Of a DNA stretch of 64,000 nt, positions 25,038-33,500 are shown piece after piece. The position numbers and the translations under genes were made by a program. Numbering within the stretch: the first letter of the stretch is position 1; each line of letters starts with the position of its first letter. Origin of the DNA: Gemmatimonadetes bacterium 2013_60CM_65_52. GTDB lineage: Bacteria > Gemmatimonadota > Gemmatimonadetes > Gemmatimonadales > Gemmatimonadaceae. The stretch is taken from the NCBI GenBank assembly GCA_002215645.1, contig NGFI01000010.1:84740-148739 (forward strand), in the 5' to 3' direction. The notes beneath the pieces are model-generated. The model ran no database searches. It was not told where the DNA came from and saw nothing but the letters and a program-made list of their open reading frames with translations.

Positions 25038-26381
25038 TCAGGTCCGGTCCGCCCGCTGGTATTCGATGGGGAGCTCGACCCTGAACGTCGAGCCCTCTCC
25101 CAGCGACGACTCGACGTGGATCTCCCCGCCGAGGAGGCCCGCGAGGCGCTGCGCGAGCGACAGGCCGAGGCCGGATCCACCGTACTTGCGCGTGCTCGAG
25201 CCGTCCACCTGACGGAACTCCTCGAACACCACTTGCTGCAGGTCGCGCGCGATGCCGATGCCGGTGTCGGTCACCGTGTAGATGACGCGGTCGTTGCGCG
25301 TCGAGACGGCCACGCGAACCTCGCCCGCCGTGGTGAACTTGTACGCGTTACTTAGCAGCGCGATGAGCAGCTTCGCGATCTTGCGGCGGTCGCTGATCAT
25401 CATCACCGCGGCATCCGGCTCGGTGACGCGGAGCGCCACGCCATCCGCTCGGCCACGCGTGGCAGTGATTGCGTCGTGCAACGGATCCCGGATGTCGAAG
25501 ATCGACGTGATCGCCTCGATGCCGCCGCGCTTGAGCGTCGTGAGCTCCAGCAGGTCGCCGATGAGATCGAGCAGGTGGTGGCTCGACGTCTTGACCTGCG
25601 CGAGCGTACGGAGCTGCTCCTGCGTCACCGGTCCGGCGAGCCCCTCCTCCATCAGGGAAAGGTATCCCATCACCGCGGTGAGCGGCGTGCGGAGCTCGTG
25701 CGAGATGTTGGCGAGAAATTCGTCCTTCACACGGCGGGCCTCGAGGAGCGCGACATACTGCTGTTCCAGCTCCGCGTTGGTCTCGAGCAGGGCGCCATTG
25801 GCGCGGCGGAGATCCTCGATGAGCCGCGCCTTTTGCGCCGTGGCGGCCATCTGATCCGCCACCATGCGCAGCAGCGAACGCGTCTCGGCGCTGATGGCGC
25901 CGGCCTGCTCGAAGTAAAACGCGACGGCGCCAAGGACGCCGTCGCCGGTTTGGAGTGGGAGCGCGACGATGGCCCGGAAACCCAGCTCGTTCGCGACCTC
26001 CGCCCAGTCTTCGAGTGAGGGATCGGACATGACGTCCGGCACCTCGATCACTCGTCGTTCAGCGGCCGCCTCGCCACTTGGCCCGAAGCCGAGGCGTACT
26101 CGCATCTCGCCCAGGAATGGTGCGTAGCGTTCCGGCCAATTGTGAACGGCCGCCAGCCGCATCAGCTCCGATGCGCCGTCGATGAGATACACGCACGCGA
26201 AGGACGCGCCGACCAGTGGGCTGACCCGATCGAGCGCGAACTGAAAGACTTCCTCCGGCCGGTCGGCCGTGAGGAACGCGTGAACGATCTCGCGGACGGC
26301 GATCAGCTCGCGCAGGCCCGAGTCCGTGGGCTCGGCGGGCGTGCGAAAGCGATCCCTCGTGAGCGGAGTGATCTTCGTCAC
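25038..26381 (-). CDS. GAF-domain sensor histidine kinase
   Basis: About 447 residues: a GAF domain (about residues 28-185, starting REIVHAFLTADRPEEV and ending EAETRSL-like helix), a coiled-coil linker (about 183-222), the HisKA box with His228 in [17 protein letters not shown] box LLSNAYKFT, G1 DTGIGIA, and G2 GGSGLGLSLAQRL. It has no membrane helices, so it senses a cytosolic signal through GAF. No response regulator is adjacent. GTG 26381 is chosen as a start near the first family-like residues; an in-frame TTG nine bases earlier is an alternative. Confidence 0.9.
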   Translation of the reverse strand: MTKITPLTRDRFRTPAEPTDSGLRELIAVREIVHAFLTADRPEEVFQFALDRVSPLVGASFACVYLIDGASELMRLAAVHNWPERYAPFLGEMRVRLGFGPSGEAAAERRVIEVPDVMSDPSLEDWAEVANELGFRAIVALPLQTGDGVLGAVAFYFEQAGAISAETRSLLRMVADQMAATAQKARLIEDLRRANGALLETNAELEQQYVALLEARRVKDEFLANISHELRTPLTAVMGYLSLMEEGLAGPVTQEQLRTLAQVKTSSHHLLDLIGDLLELTTLKRGGIEAITSIFDIRDPLHDAITATRGRADGVALRVTEPDAAVMMISDRRKIAKLLIALLSNAYKFTTAGEVRVAVSTRNDRVIYTVTDTGIGIARDLQQVVFEEFRQVDGSSTRKYGGSGLGLSLAQRLAGLLGGEIHVESSLGEGSTFRVELPIEYQRADRT

Positions 26382-26422
26382 GAGCCTCAATATGTAGGGG
26401 AAACGTTTGTGGGGCCAGATGT

Positions 26423-27136
26423 TTAGGGTGGGGGGCGCTTGGGCGGGGCCGCACTGGATCGTATCTCCAGCCGGTGCACCAGCACCGAACCGGGCGCGGC
26501 CAGGACGTGAGCCACGGCATCCGCCACGTCCTCCGGCGTCAGCTTCCAGCGATCCGCCTCGTTCGGCACCTTGCCGCCGAATTCCGTCGCCACTCCACCT
26601 GGCATCACCACCGACACCTTCACGCCGCGCTCCCGCACCTCGAGCATCAGGGATTCCGACCAGGAGGTCACGAAGGCCTTGGTCGCCCCGTAGCACGAGC
26701 CGCCCACCCACGCGCTACGTCCGCCGATGGAGCCGATGGTGCAGACCTGCCCGCGGCCGCGCTGCAGCATGCCCGGCAGCACGGCACGCGTCACGTGAAA
26801 GAGCGCGTTGACGTTCAGGTCGACCATCGCGCGCCACTCGTCGAGCGAGAGATCCACGAAGGGCTTGATGATCCCGGTGCCGGCATTGTTTACGAGCACG
26901 TCGACGTCGAGTCCCGAGAGCGCCTGCGCCGTGTCCTGGGCATTAGAGAGATCAACAGCGATGGGACGACAACGCCCACCCGCCGCGACGATCTCGTCAC
27001 GCAGCGCGTCGAGCGCACCCCGACCTCGCGCCACGCCGATCACCTCGTAGCCATCGCGAGCAAGGCGAAGCGCGATCGCACGGCCGATGCCGCGCGACGC
27101 GCCCGTGACGAGCGCCGATCCCTCGCCCGCACTCAT
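26423..27136 (-). CDS. Short-chain dehydrogenase/reductase
   Basis: 237 residues, classical SDR: TGASRGIG (11-18) for NAD(P) binding, NNAG at 83-86, catalytic Ser136, Tyr149 and Lys153 in the pattern Y-x-x-x-K (CYGATKA). The enzyme oxidises or reduces a ketone or alcohol; the substrate is not predictable. The basic residue after the first beta strand (VARGRG) suggests NADP preference. It is divergent from the glucarate operon, 80 bases away. Confidence 0.92.
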   Translation of the reverse strand: MSAGEGSALVTGASRGIGRAIALRLARDGYEVIGVARGRGALDALRDEIVAAGGRCRPIAVDLSNAQDTAQALSGLDVDVLVNNAGTGIIKPFVDLSLDEWRAMVDLNVNALFHVTRAVLPGMLQRGRGQVCTIGSIGGRSAWVGGSCYGATKAFVTSWSESLMLEVRERGVKVSVVMPGGVATEFGGKVPNEADRWKLTPEDVADAVAHVLAAPGSVLVHRLEIRSSAAPPKRPPP

Positions 27137-27216
27137 GCCGATTGCCGCCGACGCGTGTTCATGACAGTAAAACTATCGCACTTGTCCTCATGCGCGCGGC
27201 GATGGACTTTTCCCGC
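27137..27216. promoter_or_regulatory. Divergent promoter gap before the glucarate operon
   Basis: This 80-base interval separates the SDR start (minus) from the glucarate operon start (plus) and must carry promoter signals for one or both. A short AT-rich stretch (GACAGTAAAACTAT) lies near 27160-27175. I do not assign hexamers. Its upper end would fall inside the first gene if a longer start at 27190 or 27202 is used. Confidence 0.35.
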
Positions 27217-28092
27217 ATGAGCACCCTTCCCGTCATCGGCTTCATCGGAACCGGCGTCATGGGCCGCAGCATGGCCCAGCATCTCAAGGCCGCCGGCCAC
27301 GAGCTGCACGTCCACAATCGCACCCGAGAGAAGGCACAATCGCTCGTCGACAGCGGTGCGCAGTGGCACGATTCGCCCGCCGATGTCGCACGCGCCGCGG
27401 ATGTCGTCATCACCATGCTCGGCTTTCCAAGCGACGTCGAAGACATATATCTGGGGCATGGCAAGGTCGTCGCCAGTGCGCGGCCCGGCGCGTTGCTCAT
27501 CGACATGACGACGTCGAGCCCGGTGCTCGCGCGTCGCATCGCATCCGAGGCGGCTGCCCGCGGCCTCGAGTCACTCGACGCGCCGGTCTCGGGTGGCGAC
27601 ATCGGCGCTCGCGAGGCGCGCCTCGTCATCATGGTCGGCGGCGAGACGAACGCCTTCGAGGGCGCGAAGCCCATCCTCGAGCGCATGGGCAAGAATGTCG
27701 CGCTCCTGGGACCCGCCGGCTCGGGTCAGCATTGCAAGATGGCGAATCAGATTGCCGTCGCCGTTGGGATGGTGGCGTGGTGCGAAGCACTCGCTTACGC
27801 AAGAAAAGCGGGGCTCGACCCCAACGCGGTGCACGCCAGCATCAGCGGTGGCGCCGCGGGAAGCTGGGCGCTCACGAACCTCGCACCACGGGCCCTGAGC
27901 GGCAATTTCGAGCCGGGCTTCTTCGTGAAGCACATTCTCAAGGACATCAAGATCGCGTGCGACAGCGCGGAGGAGATGGGCCTGGCCGTGCCCGGGTTGC
28001 AGTGCGCGCGGGAGCTGTACGAGCGCGTCGCTGCGCTCGGATGGGCAGACAAGGGAACGCAGGTGCTTTACCAACTCTACACATCTCAATGA
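27217..28092 (+). CDS. 3-hydroxyisobutyrate dehydrogenase-family reductase (tartronate semialdehyde reductase-like)
   Basis: 291 residues. N-terminal Rossmann motif GFIGTGVMG, substrate-binding loop DAPVSGGDIGA and the catalytic Lys in GQHCKMANQ. Related enzymes reduce tartronate semialdehyde to D-glycerate (GarR). That fits, because the next genes encode the aldolase and dehydratase that generate this intermediate. ATG 27217 is preferred because the protein then starts directly at the Rossmann strand; in-frame ATG codons at 27190 and 27202 are alternatives. Its stop overlaps the next start (ATGA). Confidence 0.88.
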   Translation: MSTLPVIGFIGTGVMGRSMAQHLKAAGHELHVHNRTREKAQSLVDSGAQWHDSPADVARAADVVITMLGFPSDVEDIYLGHGKVVASARPGALLIDMTTSSPVLARRIASEAAARGLESLDAPVSGGDIGAREARLVIMVGGETNAFEGAKPILERMGKNVALLGPAGSGQHCKMANQIAVAVGMVAWCEALAYARKAGLDPNAVHASISGGAAGSWALTNLAPRALSGNFEPGFFVKHILKDIKIACDSAEEMGLAVPGLQCARELYERVAALGWADKGTQVLYQLYTSQ

Positions 28093-28859
28093 CCATCAGC
28101 GGCGATTTCCGCGCCCGTCTACTTGCCGGCGACTTCGTCGCCGGATGCTGGCTCAATCTCGGCTCGCCGGTGACGGCGGAGATGGCCGGCCTTGCCGGCT
28201 TCGACTGGGTGCTGCTGGATCACGAGCACGGACCCGGCAGCGAAGAAACCATTCTCCATCAGCTTCAGGCGGCATCGGCGACGCCGGCGGTGCCGCTGGT
28301 CCGCATTGCGACCAACGATCCCGCGCGGTTCAAACGCGTGCTCGACGCGGGGGCACACGGCGTAATGGTGCCGTACATCAGCACGCCGGCCGAGGCCCAG
28401 GCCGTGGTCAATGCAATGCGCTATCAGCCCCGCGGCATACGGGGCGTCGCGAAGCTCACGCGCGCCAGCGGCTTCGGCGCCCGCTTCGACGAGTACTACA
28501 CGCACGCGCACGAGTGGCTCGTCACCATCCCGCAGGTCGAGACGGCCGAGGCCGTGCAGAACGCGGCCGCCATCGCGGCCATCGACGGCGTGGATGTCCT
28601 CTTCATTGGCCCGATGGATCTCTCCGTGAGCCTTGGCGTGCCGGGAGACTACCTGCATCCGCGCTGCCAGGAAGCGTGGACGCACGTAGCGTCCGTCGCA
28701 CGAGCCGCGGGAAAGGCCGCGGGCATTCTGCTCGCCGATCCGGCGCACGTGGCCATCTGCCGGCGGCTGGGCTTCACGTTCATCGCGCTCGGCTCCGACG
28801 GCAGCGCCGTGCTCGCAGGAATACAGAAGAACATCGGCGTGTTGCGGGCGTCGCCCTGA
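28089..28859 (+). CDS. HpcH/HpaI-family aldolase (5-keto-4-deoxyglucarate aldolase-like)
   Basis: 256 residues, a class II metal-dependent aldolase of the GarL/HpaI family: WVLLDHEHGPGS with His45, PLVRIATNDPA with Arg72, metal ligands in IPQVETAEAVQ (Glu) and FIGPMDLSVSLG (Asp). It would split 5-keto-4-deoxy-D-glucarate into pyruvate and tartronate semialdehyde, the latter handled by the reductase before it. The start ATG 28089 overlaps the upstream stop by four bases. Confidence 0.88.
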   Translation: MTISGDFRARLLAGDFVAGCWLNLGSPVTAEMAGLAGFDWVLLDHEHGPGSEETILHQLQAASATPAVPLVRIATNDPARFKRVLDAGAHGVMVPYISTPAEAQAVVNAMRYQPRGIRGVAKLTRASGFGARFDEYYTHAHEWLVTIPQVETAEAVQNAAAIAAIDGVDVLFIGPMDLSVSLGVPGDYLHPRCQEAWTHVASVARAAGKAAGILLADPAHVAICRRLGFTFIALGSDGSAVLAGIQKNIGVLRASP

Positions 28860-28874
28860 CCGGTTCGTGACCGC

Positions 28875-30161
28875 ATGAGGATCGCCGACATGCAGGTCAC
28901 GCCCATCGCGCTCGGCGATCCGCCGCTGCTCAACGCGGCGGGCCTCCATGCACCGTATTGCTTGCGCACAATCGTCGAGCTGCGGACCGACGATGGAGTA
29001 ACGGGAGTGGCGGAAGTTCCCGGCGGCGTTGCGGTGACAGACGCACTCCAGGACGCGCGCGACGCAGTGCTCGGCGCCGATCCACTCAATTGGCATGCGC
29101 TACGTGCACGCATCGCGGAGCGCGCGTCGCCCGAGCCGTCTGCGACGAGGGGCGACAAGCCGTGGGACGGCCGCACACGCGTGCAGGTGTTCAGCGCGCT
29201 GGACGTCGCCTGTCTCGACATCGCCGGAAAGGCGTTCGACGTTCCCGTTGCGACGCTGCTCGGCGGCATCGTGCGCGAGCGAGTGCCGTACTCCGCTTAT
29301 CTGTTCTACAAGTATGAGGGTGCCGGCGGCGCGCTGGGGTGGGACATCGATCCGCGCGCAACGGGATGGGCTGCTGCGCGACAGGCTGAGGCGCTCGACC
29401 CGGATGCCATCGTCGCGCAGGCAACGGCAATGGTGAACGAGTTCGGCTTCAAGTCGATCAAGCTCAAGGGCGGCGTGTTCGAGCCCGAGCGTGAAGTCGC
29501 CGCCATACATGCACTCCGCAAGGCGTTCGGGCCATCCGTGCCCCTCCGATTCGACCCGAATGCACTCTGGAAGGTCGAGACGGCCGTCCGATGGGGGCGC
29601 GAGCTCGAGGGCGTGCTGGAGTATCTCGAGGATCCCGTGCGTGGGCAGGACGGAATGGCGACGGTGCGCCGCGCGCTGACCCTTCCGCTCGCGACGAACA
29701 TGTGCACCACGTCGTTCGACGATCTGCCCGGGAGCGTCGCGCTGGGATCGGAGGACATCATTCTCACCGATCACCACTTCTGGGGCGGACTGCGCGCTTC
29801 GATGGAGCTGGCTGCACATTGCCGGACCTTCGGCCGCGGCGTGTCGATGCACTCCAACAATCACGCGGGAATCTCACTCGCGGCGATGACGCACCTGGGC
29901 GCGGCGATGCCGAATCTCTCCCATGCGCTCGACACGCACTATCCGTGGCAGTGCGAGGAGATCATCGTCGGCGGCCGCTTCGTCTTCGACGAGGGCAGTA
30001 TCGTGCTGCCAACCGGCTCCGGCCTCGGCGTCGAGCTGGATCGCGCAGCGCTCGCACGCGCGCACGACACATACAAGCGCTGCGGTTACGCCGAGCGCGA
30101 TGACGCACCGGAGATGCGAAAGAAGGTTCCTGATTGGACGTTCAGTCCGACGCGCTGGTGA
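28875..30161 (+). CDS. gudD: Glucarate dehydratase, enolase superfamily
   Basis: 428 residues. Catalytic lysines in FKSIKLKGG (K196, K198), metal ligands Asp227 (RFDPNA) and Glu252 (YLEDPV), Asn275 in LATNMCTT, and the His-Asp side (IILTDHHFWGG and MHSNNHAGISLAAM). This set matches D-glucarate dehydratase, which forms 5-keto-4-deoxyglucarate. It has the usual length and all ligands. A GTG-TGA overlap joins it to the permease gene. Confidence 0.9.
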   Translation: MRIADMQVTPIALGDPPLLNAAGLHAPYCLRTIVELRTDDGVTGVAEVPGGVAVTDALQDARDAVLGADPLNWHALRARIAERASPEPSATRGDKPWDGRTRVQVFSALDVACLDIAGKAFDVPVATLLGGIVRERVPYSAYLFYKYEGAGGALGWDIDPRATGWAAARQAEALDPDAIVAQATAMVNEFGFKSIKLKGGVFEPEREVAAIHALRKAFGPSVPLRFDPNALWKVETAVRWGRELEGVLEYLEDPVRGQDGMATVRRALTLPLATNMCTTSFDDLPGSVALGSEDIILTDHHFWGGLRASMELAAHCRTFGRGVSMHSNNHAGISLAAMTHLGAAMPNLSHALDTHYPWQCEEIIVGGRFVFDEGSIVLPTGSGLGVELDRAALARAHDTYKRCGYAERDDAPEMRKKVPDWTFSPTRW

Positions 30162-31537
30162 ATCCGCTCCTGATTCTCGCGCTCAGCGTCGGCGTGGTCG
30201 TTCTCGCCGTCGGCGTGCTGCGGCTGCATCCATTCTTCTCGCTGTTGCTCTCGGCAGCGGTCGTCGCCGTGCTCTCAGCCAAGGGCAGCGATTCGCTTCG
30301 CTTCGTCAAGGCAATCGACGGCGTGATGGCCGAGGCAGGTGTCGTGATGGGGAGGCTTGGCTTCACGATCGCGATGGCCGCGGTCATCGGCATGTGTCTG
30401 CTCGAGAGCGGCGCCGCGGACCGAATCATCCGTCGTCTCATCGCCGTTTTCGGCGAACGGCGAGCCAGCGTCGCTCTCTTGCTTGGCGCCTTCGTGATCG
30501 CGGGACCGGTTTTCGTCGACACGGTCATGATGCTGCTGCTACCGCTCGCGCGCGCGCTGAGCCTTCGCACCGGCCGCCACTACCTGTTGAACGTGCTCGT
30601 CGTGTGCGCCGGAGCGTCGCTCGCGAATGGCGTGATCCCACCGGCGCCGGGCCCGCTCTTCGTGGCCGAGGCGCTCCGATTGCCGCTCGGCATCGCGATG
30701 ATTGCCGGTGTCGTGTTCTGTATCATTCCGCTCGCCGCGGCGCTCGTCACGGCACGGTGGTTCGACGGGCGCATCACTGTTCCTGTCCGGCCCGTTCCCG
30801 GCTCGACGCTGGATTCTCTTCGGCTCATCGCCGCGCGGCCCGAGTCGGAGCTGCCGCCGCTCTGGCTCTCGGTGTGTCCCGTGCTCGTGCCGTTGCTGCT
30901 CATCTCGATTGCGTCCTTCGCGGCGCTGGCGCATAAGACCTGGTCGCCGGTCATCGAGACAGCCATGGAGACACTCGGCAACAAGAACGTCGCCCTCGCC
31001 ATCGGCGGCGTCATCGCGGTGATCATGTATGCGCGCCAGAAGGACGTCACCGGCCGCGACGCGGCGCGGATTCTCGGCAGGCCGCTGGAGACAGCCGGCG
31101 TAATCATTCTCATCGTGTCCGCCGGCGGCGCGTACGGCGCGATGATCAAGAACGCCGGCGTCGGCGACGCCGTGAAGGCGCTCGCAACCGGCCACTCGAT
31201 CAACTACGTGGTTCTCGCGTGGCTTCTCGCGGCGCTCATCCGCGCCGCGCAGGGCTCCGCCACGGTGGCCACGATTGCGGCGTCCGGGATCATGCTGTCC
31301 ATTGCGGGAGCGGACGGCTTCGGCGTGCATCCGCTGTACATCTTCCTGGCCATCGGCTTCGGCGCAAAGTTCCTCGCGTGGATGAACGATGCCGGGTTCT
31401 GGGTGGTGTGCCGCATGGGCGGACTCACGCAGGAGGAGACGTTGCGCAGTTGGACGCCCACGGTGAGCATCGTGTCGATCGTCGGACTCATCGAGGTGTG
31501 GGTCGTCTCCAGCCTGTGGCCGCGGCTTCCGCTTTGA
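30158..31537 (+). CDS. GntP-type sugar acid permease
   Basis: 459 residues with about 12 transmembrane helices, a member of the gluconate/proton symporter (GntP) family. Conserved pieces include FVIAGPVFVDTVMMLLLPLA, NGVIPPAPGP, GGAYGAMIKNAGVGDA, and RAAQGSATVATIAASGI. It most likely imports glucarate, galactarate or a related hexuronate-derived acid, given its operon. GTG 30158 sits in a GTGA overlap with gudD; an upstream in-frame TTG at 30134 would lie inside gudD. A convergent gene ends 8 bases away. Confidence 0.9.
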   Translation: MNPLLILALSVGVVVLAVGVLRLHPFFSLLLSAAVVAVLSAKGSDSLRFVKAIDGVMAEAGVVMGRLGFTIAMAAVIGMCLLESGAADRIIRRLIAVFGERRASVALLLGAFVIAGPVFVDTVMMLLLPLARALSLRTGRHYLLNVLVVCAGASLANGVIPPAPGPLFVAEALRLPLGIAMIAGVVFCIIPLAAALVTARWFDGRITVPVRPVPGSTLDSLRLIAARPESELPPLWLSVCPVLVPLLLISIASFAALAHKTWSPVIETAMETLGNKNVALAIGGVIAVIMYARQKDVTGRDAARILGRPLETAGVIILIVSAGGAYGAMIKNAGVGDAVKALATGHSINYVVLAWLLAALIRAAQGSATVATIAASGIMLSIAGADGFGVHPLYIFLAIGFGAKFLAWMNDAGFWVVCRMGGLTQEETLRSWTPTVSIVSIVGLIEVWVVSSLWPRLPL

Positions 31538-31545
31538 CGCTGGTC

Positions 31546-33000
31546 TTACTTGCCGGCGGCCGTGGTCAGGTGGTAGGTCAGTCCGACGTTCGCGCGGATC
31601 TTCACCTCGGCCGCTCCGAGGTATTCGGGCTTGTTCGCCCATGAAAGCCCAAAGAGCAGCGAAGATTGGTCGCTTACCGGCTGGGTCAGCGTGAGCTTGG
31701 CTGTCGTTTGATCTGCTCGCTGCGACTCCTTGAGCTGCCAGACGTGTTGCACCTGCAGGTCGAATCTCCCTTTGTCGGCGCCGTCGGCCTTCTTGCCGAC
31801 ATAGAAGCCGTACGCCAGCGAAGGCGTGAGACTCCACGACGGAGTGAGCGAAACGGTCACGGTGTCCTTCTTGACGACACTGAACGCTGGCTGCGACTTG
31901 AAGTCGACGGAGAGCGAAACACGGTCGCCCCGCTCTAACGAGCCGGCGACGGCAGAGTTGTTCATGAACGTCGACAGACAGCCGGCGCTCGCAACGCCCC
32001 CACAGTAGGACGTGAGGCGGTTGAGGTTGGCGAACCCCCACTCGAGCTTCAATTGGCCCCCGAATTGGCTGGGCCCAACGAGATCGCGCCGGTTGCGTGT
32101 GAATACGGCGATTGAAAGCTGCGGTTGGTTGTCGACGAGGTCGGCGATTCTGTCGAAGCCGGTCGCGTGAAAGGCCACTTTCGACTGATCGGTCAACGCC
32201 TGACGCGCGGAGGAGGCAGCTTTCACCGCTTGCAGGTATGGCGTGCGAGTGGCTTCCGTGTAGCAGGAGAGGGGTCGGTCGTCGAGCGATGGGACGCGGC
32301 ACGCAGCGTTCGCGGCCTGCGCAGGGTCTCGAGCGAGATTGTTGAGTGCATTCGTCTCGGCATTCACTGCCGCTGCTACGGCGGCGTCGAGCGTGCCCGT
32401 GATGTCGCTGGCGAACGCATTGAGCATGGCGTCGTACCCGTCGAACGAACGGCCGAAGTAGCCATTGTCCAGCGAGAGAGTGCCCGTCAACTCGGCGTCG
32501 TCCAGGTCGTTCAGGCCGCCGCGGAACTTCTTCACGATGGCCTCTCTCTTCGCCTCCGGAATGCTGTCGGCCAACTGCGAGAAGATCTCGGGTTTGTGCG
32601 CCACCATGCCGATTTGCAGTCGCACGCCGGTGTTGAACAGGACGCCGTCGTTGAGAGGAACGTTGAGGCTGAGGCCGAGCGCCGCGGTGTCGCCCGACAG
32701 GCCTGGAGCAGCGACGGCCGCGGCGAGACGAGGCAGATAGTTCGCGATTGTCGTACCGGCGCCCACGCCGGGGCCATCGCCTCCGGTGGAGCGCTTTTCG
32801 ACCGTTGCCTTGGCCTTCGCCTTTTCCGCATCCCGCGCCTGGTTGGGTGCGGGCGGCCGTGTTTGGTAGCTTGCAACGCAAACGCCGAACGTGCTTGCTG
32901 GATCGCACGGGTTCTGCGCCGACAAAGAGTAGCTGGCGGAGATGAGCGCGCCGATGCCTGTGACCCACATTCTGGCGAGGGTCCTAACGGTGGTTCTCAT
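31546..33000 (-). CDS. Secreted hypothetical protein, possible outer-membrane beta barrel
   Basis: About 484 residues from ATG 33000, which overlaps the upstream stop (ATGA). A signal peptide ends at SYSLSA|Q. The mature N-terminal part has four scattered Cys residues (CDPASTFGVC early on) and a Lys/Ala-rich linker. The C-terminal about 200 residues alternate hydrophobic and polar residues in barrel-like strands and end LTYHLTTAAGK, with phrases like VSLTPSWSLTPSLAYGFY. No family is recognised. It forms a two-gene unit with the small beta-rich protein upstream and is flanked by an unusually AT-rich promoter. Confidence 0.65.
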   Translation of the reverse strand: MRTTVRTLARMWVTGIGALISASYSLSAQNPCDPASTFGVCVASYQTRPPAPNQARDAEKAKAKATVEKRSTGGDGPGVGAGTTIANYLPRLAAAVAAPGLSGDTAALGLSLNVPLNDGVLFNTGVRLQIGMVAHKPEIFSQLADSIPEAKREAIVKKFRGGLNDLDDAELTGTLSLDNGYFGRSFDGYDAMLNAFASDITGTLDAAVAAAVNAETNALNNLARDPAQAANAACRVPSLDDRPLSCYTEATRTPYLQAVKAASSARQALTDQSKVAFHATGFDRIADLVDNQPQLSIAVFTRNRRDLVGPSQFGGQLKLEWGFANLNRLTSYCGGVASAGCLSTFMNNSAVAGSLERGDRVSLSVDFKSQPAFSVVKKDTVTVSLTPSWSLTPSLAYGFYVGKKADGADKGRFDLQVQHVWQLKESQRADQTTAKLTLTQPVSDQSSLLFGLSWANKPEYLGAAEVKIRANVGLTYHLTTAAGK

Positions 33001-33374
33001 ACGCCATCGCCCCGAGCCATGATCACGCACGTTTGCTTGCCGTCGCCGGCAATGCCCTGATAGGGCTTGCTGAATGGCTCAGTGAAATTCGTCCCGTCGG
33101 CCTTCTTGATGACGGCCGTCACCGTGACCGTCGTCGCACTGGGCTTCACGAAGATGATTCCCACCGTGACCGCGACCGTCCCCGCGTTCGGCACGTCGAT
33201 GGTCGACGGACCTGGGTCCAACTGCTCCTCTGGGATCGCGTAGTCTGCGCGAGGTGGAGGGCCCGCTTTCATGTCGAAGTGCACGTGCGCATCCGCGAGG
33301 TACGCGTCGGTGCCGGACGTGGCAAGCTCCATCAGTGCGCCGGTCGGGACGTCCATCCAAACATGGTCCGCCAT
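32997..33374 (-). CDS. Small beta-rich hypothetical protein
   Basis: 125 residues without a signal peptide. Alternating strands (TIDVPNAGTVAVTVGIIFVK, TTVTVTAVIKKADG) suggest a beta-sandwich. A His-containing segment reads DAHVHFDMK. Not recognised. The start ATG 33374 has GGGAG five bases upstream, which decides it over an upstream in-frame ATG at 33407. Its stop overlaps the next gene (ATGA), so the two are co-expressed. Confidence 0.65.
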   Translation of the reverse strand: MADHVWMDVPTGALMELATSGTDAYLADAHVHFDMKAGPPPRADYAIPEEQLDPGPSTIDVPNAGTVAVTVGIIFVKPSATTVTVTAVIKKADGTNFTEPFSKPYQGIAGDGKQTCVIMARGDGV

Positions 33375-33406
33375 AGAAACTCCCAAATGGAAGGCTGAGG
33401 CGAACA

Positions 33407-33435
33407 ATACTTCTATCGATGCTGGCGGCGGTCAA
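33407..33435 (-). promoter_or_regulatory. Candidate sigma-70 promoter
   Basis: On the minus strand, TTGACC is followed after 17 bases by AAGTAT. This lies 33 bases ahead of the start of the small beta-rich gene, inside an AT-richer gap. The -35 is good, the -10 weak. A TTAGAA/TTCTAA palindrome at about 33450-33463 just beyond may end the peptidase transcript. Confidence 0.35.
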
Positions 33436-33500
33436 GTGTGGCGGAGTGCCTCTTAGAAAATTCTAATTATCGCGTTTCCGCTGCGAGGCGACGGCGCCGC

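Noticed and set aside
30539..32968. An 809-residue minus-strand ORF over the permease and secreted-protein genes
   Set aside because: It spans two real genes on opposite strands and is rich in Arg/His, as shadows of high-GC genes are.
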